Position numbers and translations under genes: made by a program
Shown: positions 13,403-24,489 of the stretch, in pieces
Layout: each line of letters starts with the position of its first letter
Position numbering within the stretch: the first letter of the stretch is position 1
The notes under the pieces: model-generated
Database searches by the model: none
Told to the model about the DNA's origin: nothing
The model's input: the letters and a program-made list of their open reading frames with translations, nothing else
Origin: Abelmoschus esculentus
Taxonomy: Eukaryota > Streptophyta > Magnoliopsida > Malvales > Malvaceae
Reading direction: 5' to 3'
Length of the DNA: 64,000 nt
Assembly (NCBI GenBank): GCA_035048815.1
Contig: JAUCBN010000036.1
Span: 2,924,001-2,988,000 of the forward strand

Positions 13403-14615
13403 GCTAAATATCCATCTCTGCCTTCTTTTCCAGCAGCCAGGAGGCTTCCTTTAAGCTAGAAAAGGAAATGAATTTGTATAGTTCTTTTTTGGGAGGTAAG
13501 GGTTGGTTTGAAGGGCTATTACAAGTGTATTTTGTGTAAGAAATATGAACTGTTGGGGAGGAAAGTTGGTGGACATCTTCTTTGTTTGTTTTCTGCATTT
13601 TCCTATTATGTATGAACTTTAATGTGGTGGGTCTTCCCTTGGCTTGTATCTGTTTCTCTCATGCAAATCATCTTGTTTAAAGTTATTGATGTGCTACTAA
13701 GTTTATTAATGATTTCAAGTTCGAATCTTAATATTATAGATATTCTTTTTAAAATAAAATCCGATCTAACTCGACTTCAAATTCATTACGAAACCCTATA
13801 TGATCAAGTACCAAGAGTTCATGACAAAAATAACTAAGAGATGTAACCCAAGGTTAATAGTACTAGTAATGGGTTTATGACCACTCATCAATGTCCTATT
13901 CCTTGTCCTCTCAACTTTCCCAAAATAAAGAACCAATGCCTCCTTTAGATCATTCATGAGGTAAGTATATGAGGTTTCTTATTCCTTTTGGGAATCATCT
14001 ATCAAACCAATTTATGCATTGTACACAACCTTTTAATGACAAAATCTTAGGGGTATCAAATGGCAAGATATGGTACTTGAGATACAATATTACAATATAT
14101 TGTGTACATTTGTAGTAGATATTTTTAGTGGTACATTCTTAGGTTCAGGGACGGAGTTAGGATTAAATATTAGGAGGGACAAAAGTCTATTAAGTTTTTA
14201 AATTTAAAAAATTGGGAAGGTAAAAACCTTATTTTATTACTATTTAAATTAAAAGGGACCTCAAGTGCAATTATACCAAAAAATTAAGAGTTTAAGAGTC
14301 TCTCCCATGATATACATAACTTCGTCCTTCTTTAGGTTCATCTTATTTCAAACTCATTATTTTTAAATACAGAAATCAATTATTTATAAGTTTGGTAAAT
14401 GTATTATTTTTCGTATAAAACTCATAATTTAATTATTCGATTAAAATTTAATAACATTACTATTGGTCACTATTTTTTTTGTTTTGGTCAACAAACTATT
14501 ATATTATACAAAATTGTCATTAACATTGTGTTATTTTCTAGTTTGGTAACTAATGTTGCTTTTTCATGTTTTGGTTATCAATTTATTGCACAAGTGTTTA
14601 TGGAACATTTATTTT
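13403..14615. other. Intergenic, FD 3' side
   Basis: About 13403-13620 is the likely FD 3' UTR. The rest is AT-rich and repeat-like, with no coding signal that I can see. Confidence 0.4.
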
Positions 14616-14935
14616 AAAGGCTAATTATTTTATATATAAGCGTATATGGAATAAAATTTTTGTTTTAGGGTTTGAGTATTTTGCTTAGGGTATAATGTTT
14701 AAGGTTTTTGGTGGACGAGTTTTGAAATTTGGGTTATGGTTAGAATTTAGGGTTTATAAGTTAAAACTTAAATCCCTAATCATAATTATCTAAAAATTAA
14801 ATTCTAAACTTTAAACTTTAAACTATAAATTTAAATTATTTATAATTAAATTAATTATCCTTAATCATTAAATTCTAAAAATTAAGACAGTTATAAAAAA
14901 ATTATTTTCATTTGATATAATAATTTCCCTTATTT
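14616..14935. repeat. Degenerate foldback (MITE-like) element
   Basis: The left end, around AAAGGCTAATTATTTTATAT, pairs with the reverse complement of the right end, around AAGGGAAATTATTATATC. Toward the middle, TTTAGGGTTTATAAG on the left opposes CTTAAATCCCTAAT on the right. The arms are imperfect. The interior consists of telomere-like TTTAGGG/CCCTAAA text in both orientations. The ends are approximate. Confidence 0.45.
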
Positions 14936-15082
14936 TAATATTATACCATTCTAAATAAAAATTCTTCAACCAAATTCATCATAAAAGTCAAAATCATTGA
15001 GCATGCAGAGGGAAAAGGAAATACTCGTTGCATGAAACCTGGAAATGAAGTGAAATATATTTAACATAGATCCCGCCGGCGA

Positions 15083-15130
15083 CTGTGTTGTCGTCAAGCG
15101 GTTAGGACTCCGGTTCAATTCCCAGCAACA
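15083..15130 (+). pseudogene. tRNA-Glu pseudogene lacking the anticodon arm
   Basis: The first part (TTGTCGTCAAGCGGTTAGGA) matches the acceptor and D-arm of plant nuclear tRNA-Glu, including the A box. The last part (GGTTCAATTCCCAGCAACA) matches its T-arm and 3' acceptor strand, including the B box. The anticodon stem-loop and variable region that should separate them, about 20-25 bases, are missing. It cannot be a working tRNA. The A and B boxes are now unusually close. Confidence 0.7.
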
Positions 15131-15164
15131 TTAATTCTTTTTTGAATCCCCCACCCTTTTCTCG

Positions 15165-15560
15165 CTAGAAACCGGCTATATGGAAAGATGAAAACCAGAT
15201 CACCATCTCGTCGGTGAATGCTTCCCTCCGATGAAACTGAACTCTCTCTTCTTCCCCCATCGAAAACCTGCATATCGGGCAATTCTTCCTGCATGAACTC
15301 ACCCACCTATCCACACACACCCTGTGGAACTCATGCATGCACGGCAGAACCCTACTCTCTTCACCCTCTTCCATGCTCGACAAACAAACGCAGCACATTT
15401 CTCCTTCCTGCAACCGCAAGCAATCACTCACCTGCACCGCCTCCCCCTCCTTCCTCTCCGCATATCCATCTGCTTCGTTTGCTCTTCCTCCTCCGTCATC
15501 TTCCGATCTTCTCACGCCAACCACGGTGTAGATGAAAGCCACCAACATGTTGAGAACCAT
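15165..15560 (-). CDS. Small RING-H2 protein (RHA2/XERICO-like E3 ligase)
   Basis: A single-exon frame of 131 residues. The N-terminus is hydrophobic (MVLNMLVAFIYTVVGV), a likely membrane anchor. A Gly/Glu-rich linker follows, then a complete C3H2C3 RING with Cys56, Cys59, Cys74, His76, His79, Cys82, Cys94 and Cys97. Length, single exon and architecture fit short plant RING-H2 ligases such as RHA2A and XERICO, several of which act in abscisic acid signalling. The specific role is inference. The last 30 residues are not familiar. The tRNA-Glu relic lies just downstream. Confidence 0.75.
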   Translation of the reverse strand: MVLNMLVAFIYTVVGVRRSEDDGGGRANEADGYAERKEGEAVQVSDCLRLQEGEMCCVCLSSMEEGEESRVLPCMHEFHRVCVDRWVSSCRKNCPICRFSMGEEERVQFHRREAFTDEMVIWFSSFHIAGF

Positions 15561-16697
15561 TTGGCTGTCACCAATGGTGTTTCAAGTACCATCTTTTAAT
15601 ACGAGTGAACAAATCCAATTTAAAACAAGAAAGGCTTATGATAACAATGACTTGCCTTCCTCCTCGCTTACTTATCTGTGTTGCTTGGTTTGAAAGGCTG
15701 TTTAGATCGGGTAGAACCGATATTGAGGGCTTAACCCCAAGCGGTTGCACCTAAACAAAGAGTGTTACGCTTGACCTTTATGTTGTTGCTTTTATCTTGC
15801 ATTTTTGCGCTTGATTCATATATGTACGATGAATAGCTTCCTCTGCAGTTTGAAGGCGATGGCATGAAACTACTTACTAAGTTTAAGCATTGAAAGTAGA
15901 TGGAGCAAAAACAGGTGCAGGTGAAGTGTGATAGTGCCTAAGGGATGTTAGGTAATGAGCAAAGCTATCCCCTTTTAGTTATATCATGGTGAAGTGGATT
16001 GCTTGGAAGGAAAGCAAGAAAAGTAATTCACCATTTGGCTGTCGTATACCAAATACCAATCCTCTGCTGATTACCCGCTATTGAAGAAATCCTGTATTTC
16101 CAATGCATTAATTTAGCAGCAAGAAACATAAGGATACTATACATTAATTATTTTGATGAGACGTAATCCTTTTTAGGATCTTTATAACTGTAACAGTTAT
16201 GTTATAAAGATGGATATCGAAAACTTTGAGAATAATATTTTGATTACATAAGATAGTGTTCTCTATGTTAGTAGTAAGTTTTATCTTATTTTTTCCGCAT
16301 ACAAATTCCCCAACAGACCTATATGTTCCAAATCCAAAATGTACAGCCGAAATCATAGTCATCCTTTGCCTGGTCAAAGACACCCATACTTCCTGGGTTT
16401 GTTGGACCCATTTCAGCCTGTTGTTTCGTTTTTATGGGCTTTGAACATTTCTGTGTTAATTCTTGGGCTCACGGGTCTTATGGACACCTTCTGTTTGCCC
16501 TGATTGATGACACTGGAAATCGATCGCCTAATTGAAATGATCCCGAATTTGCTAATCAGGAGGCAGGAGCAATAGTTCTGAAGAATGTCTCTCACTCTTT
16601 TATCTGCTACTGGCTTCTCCTTTTGAGCTTGTGTAGCATGCTTCAATGGCGGCAACCAAATTGAGTTGGAGGAGAAAGCATCAAAACAAATTCCCAA

Positions 16698-17150
16698 ATG
16701 AATGACAAGAATGTCCATCAACTCCTCCGTTTCCGACACACCACCTTCACTAACCCAACCATAATTGATGCAGCTTTGGTTAATTTGTATTGTAACTGCC
16801 AGAAAGTAGGATTATCTAGTAGGATATTCGAGGCAAGGTTAGAGAAGAAGAGGGAATTTTTCCTCATGAAATATCTTTTGTCGGCGTTCTGAGCGCTTGT
16901 GCTCGTTCAAATGCGGTAACGGATGGCCCGTAAACTATTTCAGCCAAATGACAAACATATTCGGTATAAAAGCGTATTGGTGCATGGCAAATGTTTACAT
17001 TGGTGTCCAACAACCAAAATCCTTGTGACAAACGCAATTTAGACAAACCATTCTCATTCAAATCAGAAACGACAGTTTTAGGAACATTACTTGATACAGC
17101 AGACTGGTTTCGTCGAGTTTTAAGACAGGTAGGAACATGGACGACACTTT
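16698..17150 (+). pseudogene. PPR protein (PLS/E subclass) fragment, decayed
   Basis: Three pieces in changing frames follow the order of a plant pentatricopeptide protein. The first, near 16770-16850, reads ALVNLYCNCQKVG and SRIFEARLEKK. The second (16852-16938) reads EGIFPHEISFVGVLSACARS. The third (16931-17010) reads YFSQMTNIFGIK and then WCMANVY. A faint fourth piece, near 17070-17110, reads TVLGTLLD. Frameshifts, the stop after the second piece and a missing stretch between the first two make it non-functional. PPR proteins are organelle RNA-binding and editing factors. No start or end can be assigned. Confidence 0.7.
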
Positions 17151-17250
17151 AAGTCTTTAAACAGTTTGCATGTTATAATATCCAAAAGTAGAAATAGACT
17201 ACATATTTCATATAGAAGTTTGATACGAGAGCACCTGAATAGCCGAAACT

Positions 17251-18784
17251 TCATTCGAATGCCCATTGATTCTCCCTACGAACTTCTTCCTCCTCTTCGG
17301 GGGTGAAGTCATTCTTGATGTTGAAAGTCTTCCTGATCTCTTCTGGGGTCTTTCCCTTGATCATGTCAGCAACAGTTTGACAAGTGAGATCCAGCAAACC
17401 CTTGATGTTCAAATAGTTGGCTGCCTGCAGAAGTGTATTACAAAAGATCACATTTAATTTTCAAGTAAGGCCAAATGAAACAAGACGAGACAACAAATTG
17501 TCGATTTCTAGATTTCTTATTGGTAACTGCAAACATATGAAAAAACCCAAACACAATATTGAAATGTCAATTCTCATGCTGGGTTTCTTGCTTATTGTAT
17601 TTGTTAAACCAGAGACTGATGGGGAATCAAATGTGATGATTCTAGGAAGAATTAAAGATTGAGAAGGAACATGGAGAAAGTGGAACGGAGGGTCATCAAG
17701 CTTCAAATGATGTAATTGTGTTTCATGGGGGTAACCAGGCTATGAACAATGTATTTGCATCTAATGAGAAACAGATGCAGTCCAAAGTGCCTAATGGATA
17801 CGGCTAAGGTTGGGACAAGACTGACAGTTGATGGACCACAAACAAGAATAATTAAAGAGACCAGCTGGATGTATTGACAGAAAACCTTATCTGATGAAAT
17901 GAAATATTGAGATATTCTCTTCCTCCTCCTCTCTTTCTATTTCTCTACATTTATTTTTCTATTACTTTTCTTAGATTCTCCAGTTCAATTGTTACATCAA
18001 TCATTTTTCATCCAATGAAAATCACAAATTAGGCTTCTGCTTCTAAAGTGAAACAAGACCATTAAACAATTTTGATAACCAAGCAAAAACATTACCAGGA
18101 GTTTTACCTAATACAAATAAGTAGCACAGCTTTGATTATATCCTTGGTAATACTAAAAACGCTACGTGGCCTGGACTATTCTCTTCAAATTTATGGCATC
18201 TCTACGAATTGATAGACGATGGTATTCCAATTCATTAGCAAAATCAAGACACCAACAAATCACCAAAAGTAAACAGATCACCGTATCAAAATCTGCTACG
18301 GATCCCGATTATGATACGCCCAAAATAAACTCTTTCTTAATTATTTCCCCTAAATTCAATTCTAAAACCCTAGCCTAGTAAACAGCAAAACATTAGCATA
18401 TTATTTAAACATCAGAAACATAAAAAATAAACAAATTAAAAGAAAAACAAGGGAAAAGAAAAGGAAAGAAAAGAAAAGGAATTTGACCAGAATGAGATCG
18501 AAGAGAGTGGCTTGATCGACTTTGACAAAGTCAGCATCCCAACTCTTAAGTTCCTCATCGGCGGATCGGTCGTCGGTCTTAGGAGCCTCGACGTGCTTTT
18601 TGCAGTATTCGATCACCTTCGCTAGGATCTTACTCGTAACATTAGGCAACGGTATCCCGTTATCGGCACAATCGTCCTCGATCATGTGCTTTATCGTCTG
18701 CGATTCCAACGCCACCGCCTCGTCAACCTCGAACGATTCCCCGTCGGAACTCTTCAGAGTAATCTTCCTCCCTGACGATGACAT
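17251..18784 (-). CDS. SKP1: SKP1-like protein, SCF ubiquitin ligase adaptor
   Basis: Two exons, complement 18488-18784 and 17251-17424, give 156 residues, within the usual SKP1/ASK1 range. The N-terminal BTB/POZ-like half (ITLKSSDGESFEVDEAVALE) binds Cullin1. The C-terminal half runs ANYLNIKGLLDLTCQTVADM, then KGKTPEEIRKTFNI, then ENQWAFE. It forms the F-box binding surface, and the closing WAFE is diagnostic. The intron lies in the classic place, inside FDLIL-AANYL. The protein links F-box receptors to CUL1-RBX1 in the nucleus and cytoplasm. A loop of charged residues (KTDDRSADEELKSW) in the middle is normal for plant SKP1 proteins. The gene looks intact. Confidence 0.96.
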
Positions 18785-18944
18785 GTTTGCTATCGATTTC
18801 TCGAGAGAATAGAAAAAGAAATCGGCTAATCAGGGTCCCTTTTTTTCTTTTTTTTTTTGGGAGGAAATTAGGGATTTTATAGAGCGTGGGTGGAGGGTGT
18901 TTTTGAGAAAGGTCGGTTTCATTATGAAACGGTTGCGATTAGAG

Positions 18945-19001
18945 ACGTGGCGTCACGGTGTTGTTTTAAGTTCTCATCGAACCACTAGATGTCGACACGT
19001 G
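18945..19001. promoter_or_regulatory. Putative ACGT (G-box/ABRE-like) pair upstream of SKP1
   Basis: An ACGTGGC core at 18945-18951 and a palindromic CACGTG at 18996-19001 lie about 160-215 bases upstream of the SKP1 ATG. Such ACGT cores bind bZIP and bHLH factors. Their function here is inference from spacing only. Confidence 0.3.
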
Positions 19002-19021
19002 TGATCCGAAGGGAACGGGAT

Positions 19022-19946
19022 AAAAAGTGATTGTACTAAAGTTTTTATAAAAACATAAAAAATTTCGATATTAATTTTTTTTTAAGTTATTTATTATTCA
19101 AGAAAAAATAGAAAAATATTGACAGACTCAAACAAAATTTTTATACGTGAAAACTTGGGCAATCATCCTAGAGAATCTCAAACCGCACAAAATGATGACA
19201 TTAATTTTTAGTTTATATCAAAAATTTTATATATTTTAAAAAAGTCGATATATAATGATATTTTTATATTTTTTATAAAAAATTTATTAAAAAATCAATA
19301 CAAGGATTATTAAGAGTTTTTATAAATATAATAATAAAATAGGTTTTAAGAGTAAAATTTTATATTTTTTTATTCAGCTATACAATAATATTTTTTAATA
19401 TATACTCTCAATCATTAGACATTGATAGCTCAATCAACCATGTTGAATTTATTGATACTCGAATCCATAACCTTTAGGAACAATTATTCCTTAAGCTAGA
19501 TGACTCGTACAAATTCTAAGTTTATTTTTGTGCATTGTGATATGACATCAAAATAACCAAAACTACATGCATATGATATGACGTCTTTATGTATTTATAT
19601 CATTGATATAAAAATGGTTTTTATATATACATAAAATCAAAAAGTACACTCAATATTTGTACTTAATAGCACCAGACTTTGTTCTTAAATCTAAATAGTC
19701 GAATACGTTGGAAATATGATCTAATCTCCAAGAATAATTTCACTAATTTACATATATAAATATATTTTTTCACTCATGATTCCATGAACTGTGATGGTGG
19801 AGGGCTTATTTTAGTCTTCTCTGGACTTGAAAGTTCATGTGAATATGATGTTTCAAGATCATGACGTGAAGAAACCATACCTCAAGCATCACATGCATTG
19901 TGCAACGGTTCGAGTATTAGGGAAAAAAATGTTCTTGGTTCGATAT
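19022..19946. other. Intergenic between SKP1 promoter and MCA 3' end
   Basis: AT-rich. The segment 19370-19500 (ATATACTCTCAATCATTAGACATTG and onward) resembles 61560-61640 and is therefore a dispersed repeat remnant. No gene is seen. The MCA 3' UTR should occupy the last few hundred bases. Confidence 0.4.
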
Positions 19947-22277
19947 TTAGGACGTACCGTAGATCCCACGCATATCTACTTCTCGCCATTCTTGAACAAG
20001 GGAACAACAGCAGCACATAAAATGCGAAAGGAAATCATCGATAAAGCCTCCCTGACAGAGGAAGGAATCGGAATCGTTTCGAGGATACTGAATGTCAAGT
20101 GAGATCGAAACTTACTATGAAGCGCATGAACATCTGATTTTAGTCCGTTTTATCATTATATTGAATTATGGACACTGATTCGCAGGATAACAATGTTCAG
20201 ACAGTCCTACGGCATTACATGATAAGCAATGAGACCAAGGTTTTATATTTTCACAAGTATATTACCGTGATGTTCAACGTCTCGCGAAGCTTCCTTCTAA
20301 TGCAGCAAGTGTAGCAACAGCATGACAATATCAACGAATATGCCATTAGTTTGTTGCATGCTTCTGCAGAAGCTGCGGAAAGTGGCGGTGTAAGCTACAA
20401 AAATCAAAATAATACCAACACCAATAACAAAAATTTAAAGAATTCTCATGGTAACTTGCGCATGGGGTGCTAAGCAATATAGACTCGCAGATGCTTACAT
20501 ATTTTAGCAGACATAACCATTACAGATAAAATTGAAAATAGTCTTCCAGCTATGATGAAACAACCAAAGCAAAAATATACGTCAGACATACTTACACATA
20601 TGCCTGTTTCTTGCAACAGTTGCAATCTTTGAAAACGTACCACAAGGATAGAAGAATGTCTTTACACCTGCAAATAGAAAAGGTGGCTTAGGATACTAGA
20701 TGATCGGAAGAAACATGGTCTTCCGCCAAATACGTTCTAGAATTCTTACGAAAGATTGTGTTCCTCTGTCCCTACAGAAAAGGAAAATATACAAGGAAAC
20801 TTTCCTTTCCCTCTCATGTAGCTAAGGAATCTCAAATTTTAAGCTGTAATTTCTATCATGTCAAACACAAAAGAAAGAAGACATTTAACGCAGTAATGGG
20901 ACACTAATGACATAAAATGGACTTACACAGAGATGGTTCTGAGCAACAACCAAGTAAATCAGCATTCCATTCTCCATACCGATGTGAACCTCTATCGGAG
21001 AGCAGATCATGTCGTGATGAAACTGAAGAAATGTTTCTGAAAATGCATGACATAACTTTAGAAACAACACTTAGATTTGAGTACATGAAATGCATAAACT
21101 ATAAGTACAAGATTCACAAGATAAAGAACATATCAACAACCAACTCTTGCATTAAAAGCATAAATTTTTAAGTCTTACCACCCAAGGATTTATGTGTGTG
21201 TATATATATAAAGAACCATGCAATGTAAAATTCAGAATGAAAATAAAAAACAACCTTGGAGTTGTCTTCTTAGGGGAGTTTGCATCATATGAATGATCTT
21301 TCTCACTCTCGGCATCTGAGTAATTAAGCTCTACTTTCTTAGACCCTTTCATGGATGAAAACTCCTCTGTAACAGAAGTTGCTGCAACTTCTGTTACTTC
21401 AAGCAAATGCTGGATTACTTCACACTGCTTCACATCATAATTAGATTGTGAACGTTGTAGTTCCAATCGAAGCTTCTCGTTTTCCTTCTGCAGTGCTTCA
21501 TTAAAACCCATGTTTGGGTATGAACAAGAAAGAGTTTTTTTCAAAATGATGGCATCATTTTCTGAGGGTTCAGGTTTCATTATAACATCTTGCACCTTTC
21601 TATCCTCTTCATCCAACGTGTACTCATGTTGATCTTTCTCGATAACTTCTAGTCTCTCCTACAGGTTATGGAGGAATGAATCAATTAATATCATGCAAAG
21701 CCTACTATGTCAAGCTAAATATTCAAATAAAGACGACAAATATCGACTAGTCATTGCGATTTATCGAAGTTATTCAAGCTATTATGGAACAAAATGCACC
21801 CTTGATAATGAATTACACATAAAGATGCATAAGATTATTAAAACAGATTCAAGATTTAGTCAGTACCCTGACTTGAGCATTATCCACCAGAGTGATAAGA
21901 GGAACAAGCTTCAAATACTGGTCAATTTCATTCTGGGCCTTCCTAAATTGATAAACAATGTTCCACCCCATGGCCAGAACATACAGGTAGCTCCTCTCCC
22001 GGCAGCTATTCACCAAAATGTAAGACCTCCTCAAGGCATCCTCGAGCTGCTCCAACGGCTCCCTCGTCTCGGGATACCTTTTAAGCTCCGATATCTTGAG
22101 CTGCTCCAGCAAGTTACCGATCAACTTCAGATGCTGAGCAAATTGCCTACAACTCTTCCGATGCATACGTGCTGTGCTTGCAGCTTTAACTATCATAGCT
22201 ATTAACCGCACAGCATCAAAGCCTGCGAGCTGAGCTATGTTCGCGATTTCTCCGAAATGTTCCCACGAAGATGCCAT
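19947..22277 (-). CDS. MCA1: MCA-type mechanosensitive Ca2+ channel protein
   Basis: Six exons, complement: 21867-22277, 21255-21658, 20927-21036, 20596-20667, 20266-20372 and 19947-20051. They join in frame to 402 residues. The N-terminal half (IVKAASTARMHRKSCRQFAQ, ending ITLVDNAQVRERLE) and the coiled-coil centre match MID1-complementing activity proteins as I recall them. The Cys-rich PLAC8 region is spread over the last four exons: CCSEPSLC, then FFYPCGTF, then a CCCYTCC motif, then CCCC. MCA proteins sit in the plasma membrane and mediate stretch-evoked Ca2+ entry, for example in roots meeting hard soil. The protein stops after EVDMRGIYGTS, about 15 residues earlier than I recall for MCA1/MCA2. 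MCA1 and MCA2 cannot be told apart here. Confidence 0.92.
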
Positions 22278-23051
22278 ACTTAGCTCTCAATCAAACTCAA
22301 AACCTGCTCTTTTTATGTAAATTTTATCAGATTACAGCATAACCCATTTTGCAACAAGCAATCAAGTCATAATTGAACTTAAATGAACACAATTTAATAC
22401 CCCAAAATTGAAAGAAGCAGACTTTCAAACGTTATGGCATGTTCAAAGCTAGAACATCAGCGCTTCACCATAACAAGAGCTTTGACTTCAACTGCTTTAC
22501 CGACAAAACCCAGACCTGTGTTCTTAAGAACTAAACAGAACCAAAAGCTCCTTCCCAGGATCTATCTAGAAATCGAACACCCACCCGAGATCCGCGACAT
22601 TTAAGAGCTAAAAACAGCGCAGTGTCCGTTCCAACAGCTGGAAAAAAAAAATCAATTTGCTAACTTTAAGATTACCAATCAAGTTTCTTCGTTCATCAAA
22701 AAAAAAAAAGGAAAATCAGAATGTGAAACGATTCAACATTTCAATAAGAAGATGAAGAAGAAAGAGAGACCCAGAAAAGAAAATAACATGCTAAAATGCA
22801 GATGACATTTATTTGACAGAATCGGTAACTTTTCTCTTGTCTTTATGCGTAACTGAATTCTTCTAGTTTTCAATCGTCAAGAAAGTTTCAACAGAAAAAG
22901 ACCATTGTATTCAGAAACTTAACAGGCATTGCTTCGCACAAAACGTAGAACATCTTCACTCTTCTTCTTTCTCTTAAATGGGCAAAAGCTAAACCAAAGA
23001 AAGAAGATAAATATATATATATATATTTCTTGGATTACTATCTTTTATGGG
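22278..23051 (-). other. Probable 5' leader and promoter of the MCA gene
   Basis: Moderately AT-rich sequence with A-tracts and no coding frame. It is assigned as upstream region only because of position. A (TA)n run lies near 23010-23028. Confidence 0.35.
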
Positions 23052-23243
23052 TTAAAAGCAACGGTGCTGTTTGTTTGTGACCGCTCCAGTGTCTCCACCA
23101 TTGGCAATGGCAGCACGAGCATTGGTTTTGTTCCTTAGCGTTGGACAGGTGGTAGCGGTAGTTGACTCTTCGCCTCCCGCTCGCATGTCGGGCAGTCGCC
23201 CCATGAACCGCTCGAGCTTGCTCTTTTCGCTTTGCCTAAGCAC
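23052..23243 (-). CDS. Unrecognised small ORF, 63 codons
   Basis: A GC-rich island of about 200 bases within AT-rich surroundings, open on the minus strand for 63 codons (ending AVTNKQHRCF). It overlaps an open frame on the plus strand (23071-23265) with a hydrophobic N-terminal stretch. Neither product resembles a family I know. It is basic, without a clear signal peptide or membrane segment on the minus strand. It could be a lone exon, a captured fragment or part of the MCA upstream region. It is listed mainly because its composition stands out. Confidence 0.2.
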   Translation of the reverse strand: MLRQSEKSKLERFMGRLPDMRAGGEESTTATTCPTLRNKTNARAAIANGGDTGAVTNKQHRCF

Positions 23244-23265
23244 ACATGAATATTTGATTATATGA

Positions 23266-24489
23266 CCGTTCGTTAAATATATTTAGAGTTTTTATTTAAA
23301 AAATAAAATATTTTAAATTTATTTTGAAATTTAAATAAAAATTATAGTACACGTGGAAAATATCATCTCTAAACCAATATCAAAATTCTGGCCTGTATTG
23401 TAGTTTTTGTTAGATACTATTTTTTCTAACGAATGGGTAAGATTAGTTTTCATTTTTATATATATTATATCGTTTTTGTTTTATATTATGTTTGTTCAAT
23501 ATTATAATATAATATTAAAAAATATTAATTATTTTGTCTTGAGTTATTTTTTTAATTAAAGTAATGATATTATAAGATAAAAGTGAGGTTGACGAAAGTT
23601 TAGAAATCAAACTAAAATAATTATTTTTGATTAACATGTCACGTCATTAAACTATCGAGTATTAATGATATAACAATCAAAATAAATAGATAAAAAATGT
23701 ACGACAAATAATTTTTTTTTTAAATGAGTGACATAAAATATAAACCAAATAAAAATCTTTTGATGGAATTTACACAAAATTTATTTATTTATATTGAATT
23801 CAAAAATGCATTAATCATAAGCCATTTTCTACATATATCATCTTAATAAAATTGTTAAAAAATAAATTTAAATCATAAAATAAAATTTATCAATTCGTTA
23901 TTTGATTTAATCAAATGTTTATTCGAGGAAGAAATGATTATTTTTACTCAAATATTATTAAAATAATAAAAGTCTTAAAGAAAGGTTGATTCTGGATTGA
24001 ACATCCCCTCTTGTCTGTGGCATGCCATGTGGACCCATTAATGGTAGTGCCTCACATGCCTCAAGTCCATTGCACGTGTCTTACTCTCCATTGACCTGTT
24101 CGTAACATTTTATGACGGATGGATGTGGATTGAGTTAGTTTTTTATACTGAAACTTAAAAATAAATATTAAAAATTTAATTAATTTTAAATATAAATTTA
24201 TTAAATTTAATATCGATTTAATTAGATTTGACTTATAAAAAATAATTTTAAAATTTTAATTATATAGAAAAAATTAAACAATTTAATTGTATAAATATAA
24301 TTTTAAAGATCAATTATAAAAAATATATAAAATCTAATCAGATCGAGTTCATGCTCGAATTGAATTTGTTCCTGTGACCTAATAAATTTCATATTTTTTT
24401 TTATCAATTTCACACGTGATTAATATTTACCGTTTATACGTCTTTAAAGTAAAATATAAAAAAAGTGAAAACAATTCTGATTTGACAAA
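23266..24489. other. Intergenic, AT-rich
   Basis: Strongly AT-rich, with a short GC-richer patch at about 23995-24130. No gene, terminal repeat or array is recognised. The 3' UTR of the GDSL gene lies at its right edge. Confidence 0.4.

Noticed and set aside
18401..18487. The 28-residue hydrophobic extension of the SKP1 first exon
   Set aside because: It is read-through into the intron. The donor at 18487 restores the conserved FDLIL-AANYL junction.
19827..20102. A 91-codon plus-strand frame that looked like an orphan gene
   Set aside because: It is the antisense of the last MCA exon (19947-20051) and its flanks. The minus-strand reading GGFIDDFLSH with Cys-rich motif and splice acceptor explains it.
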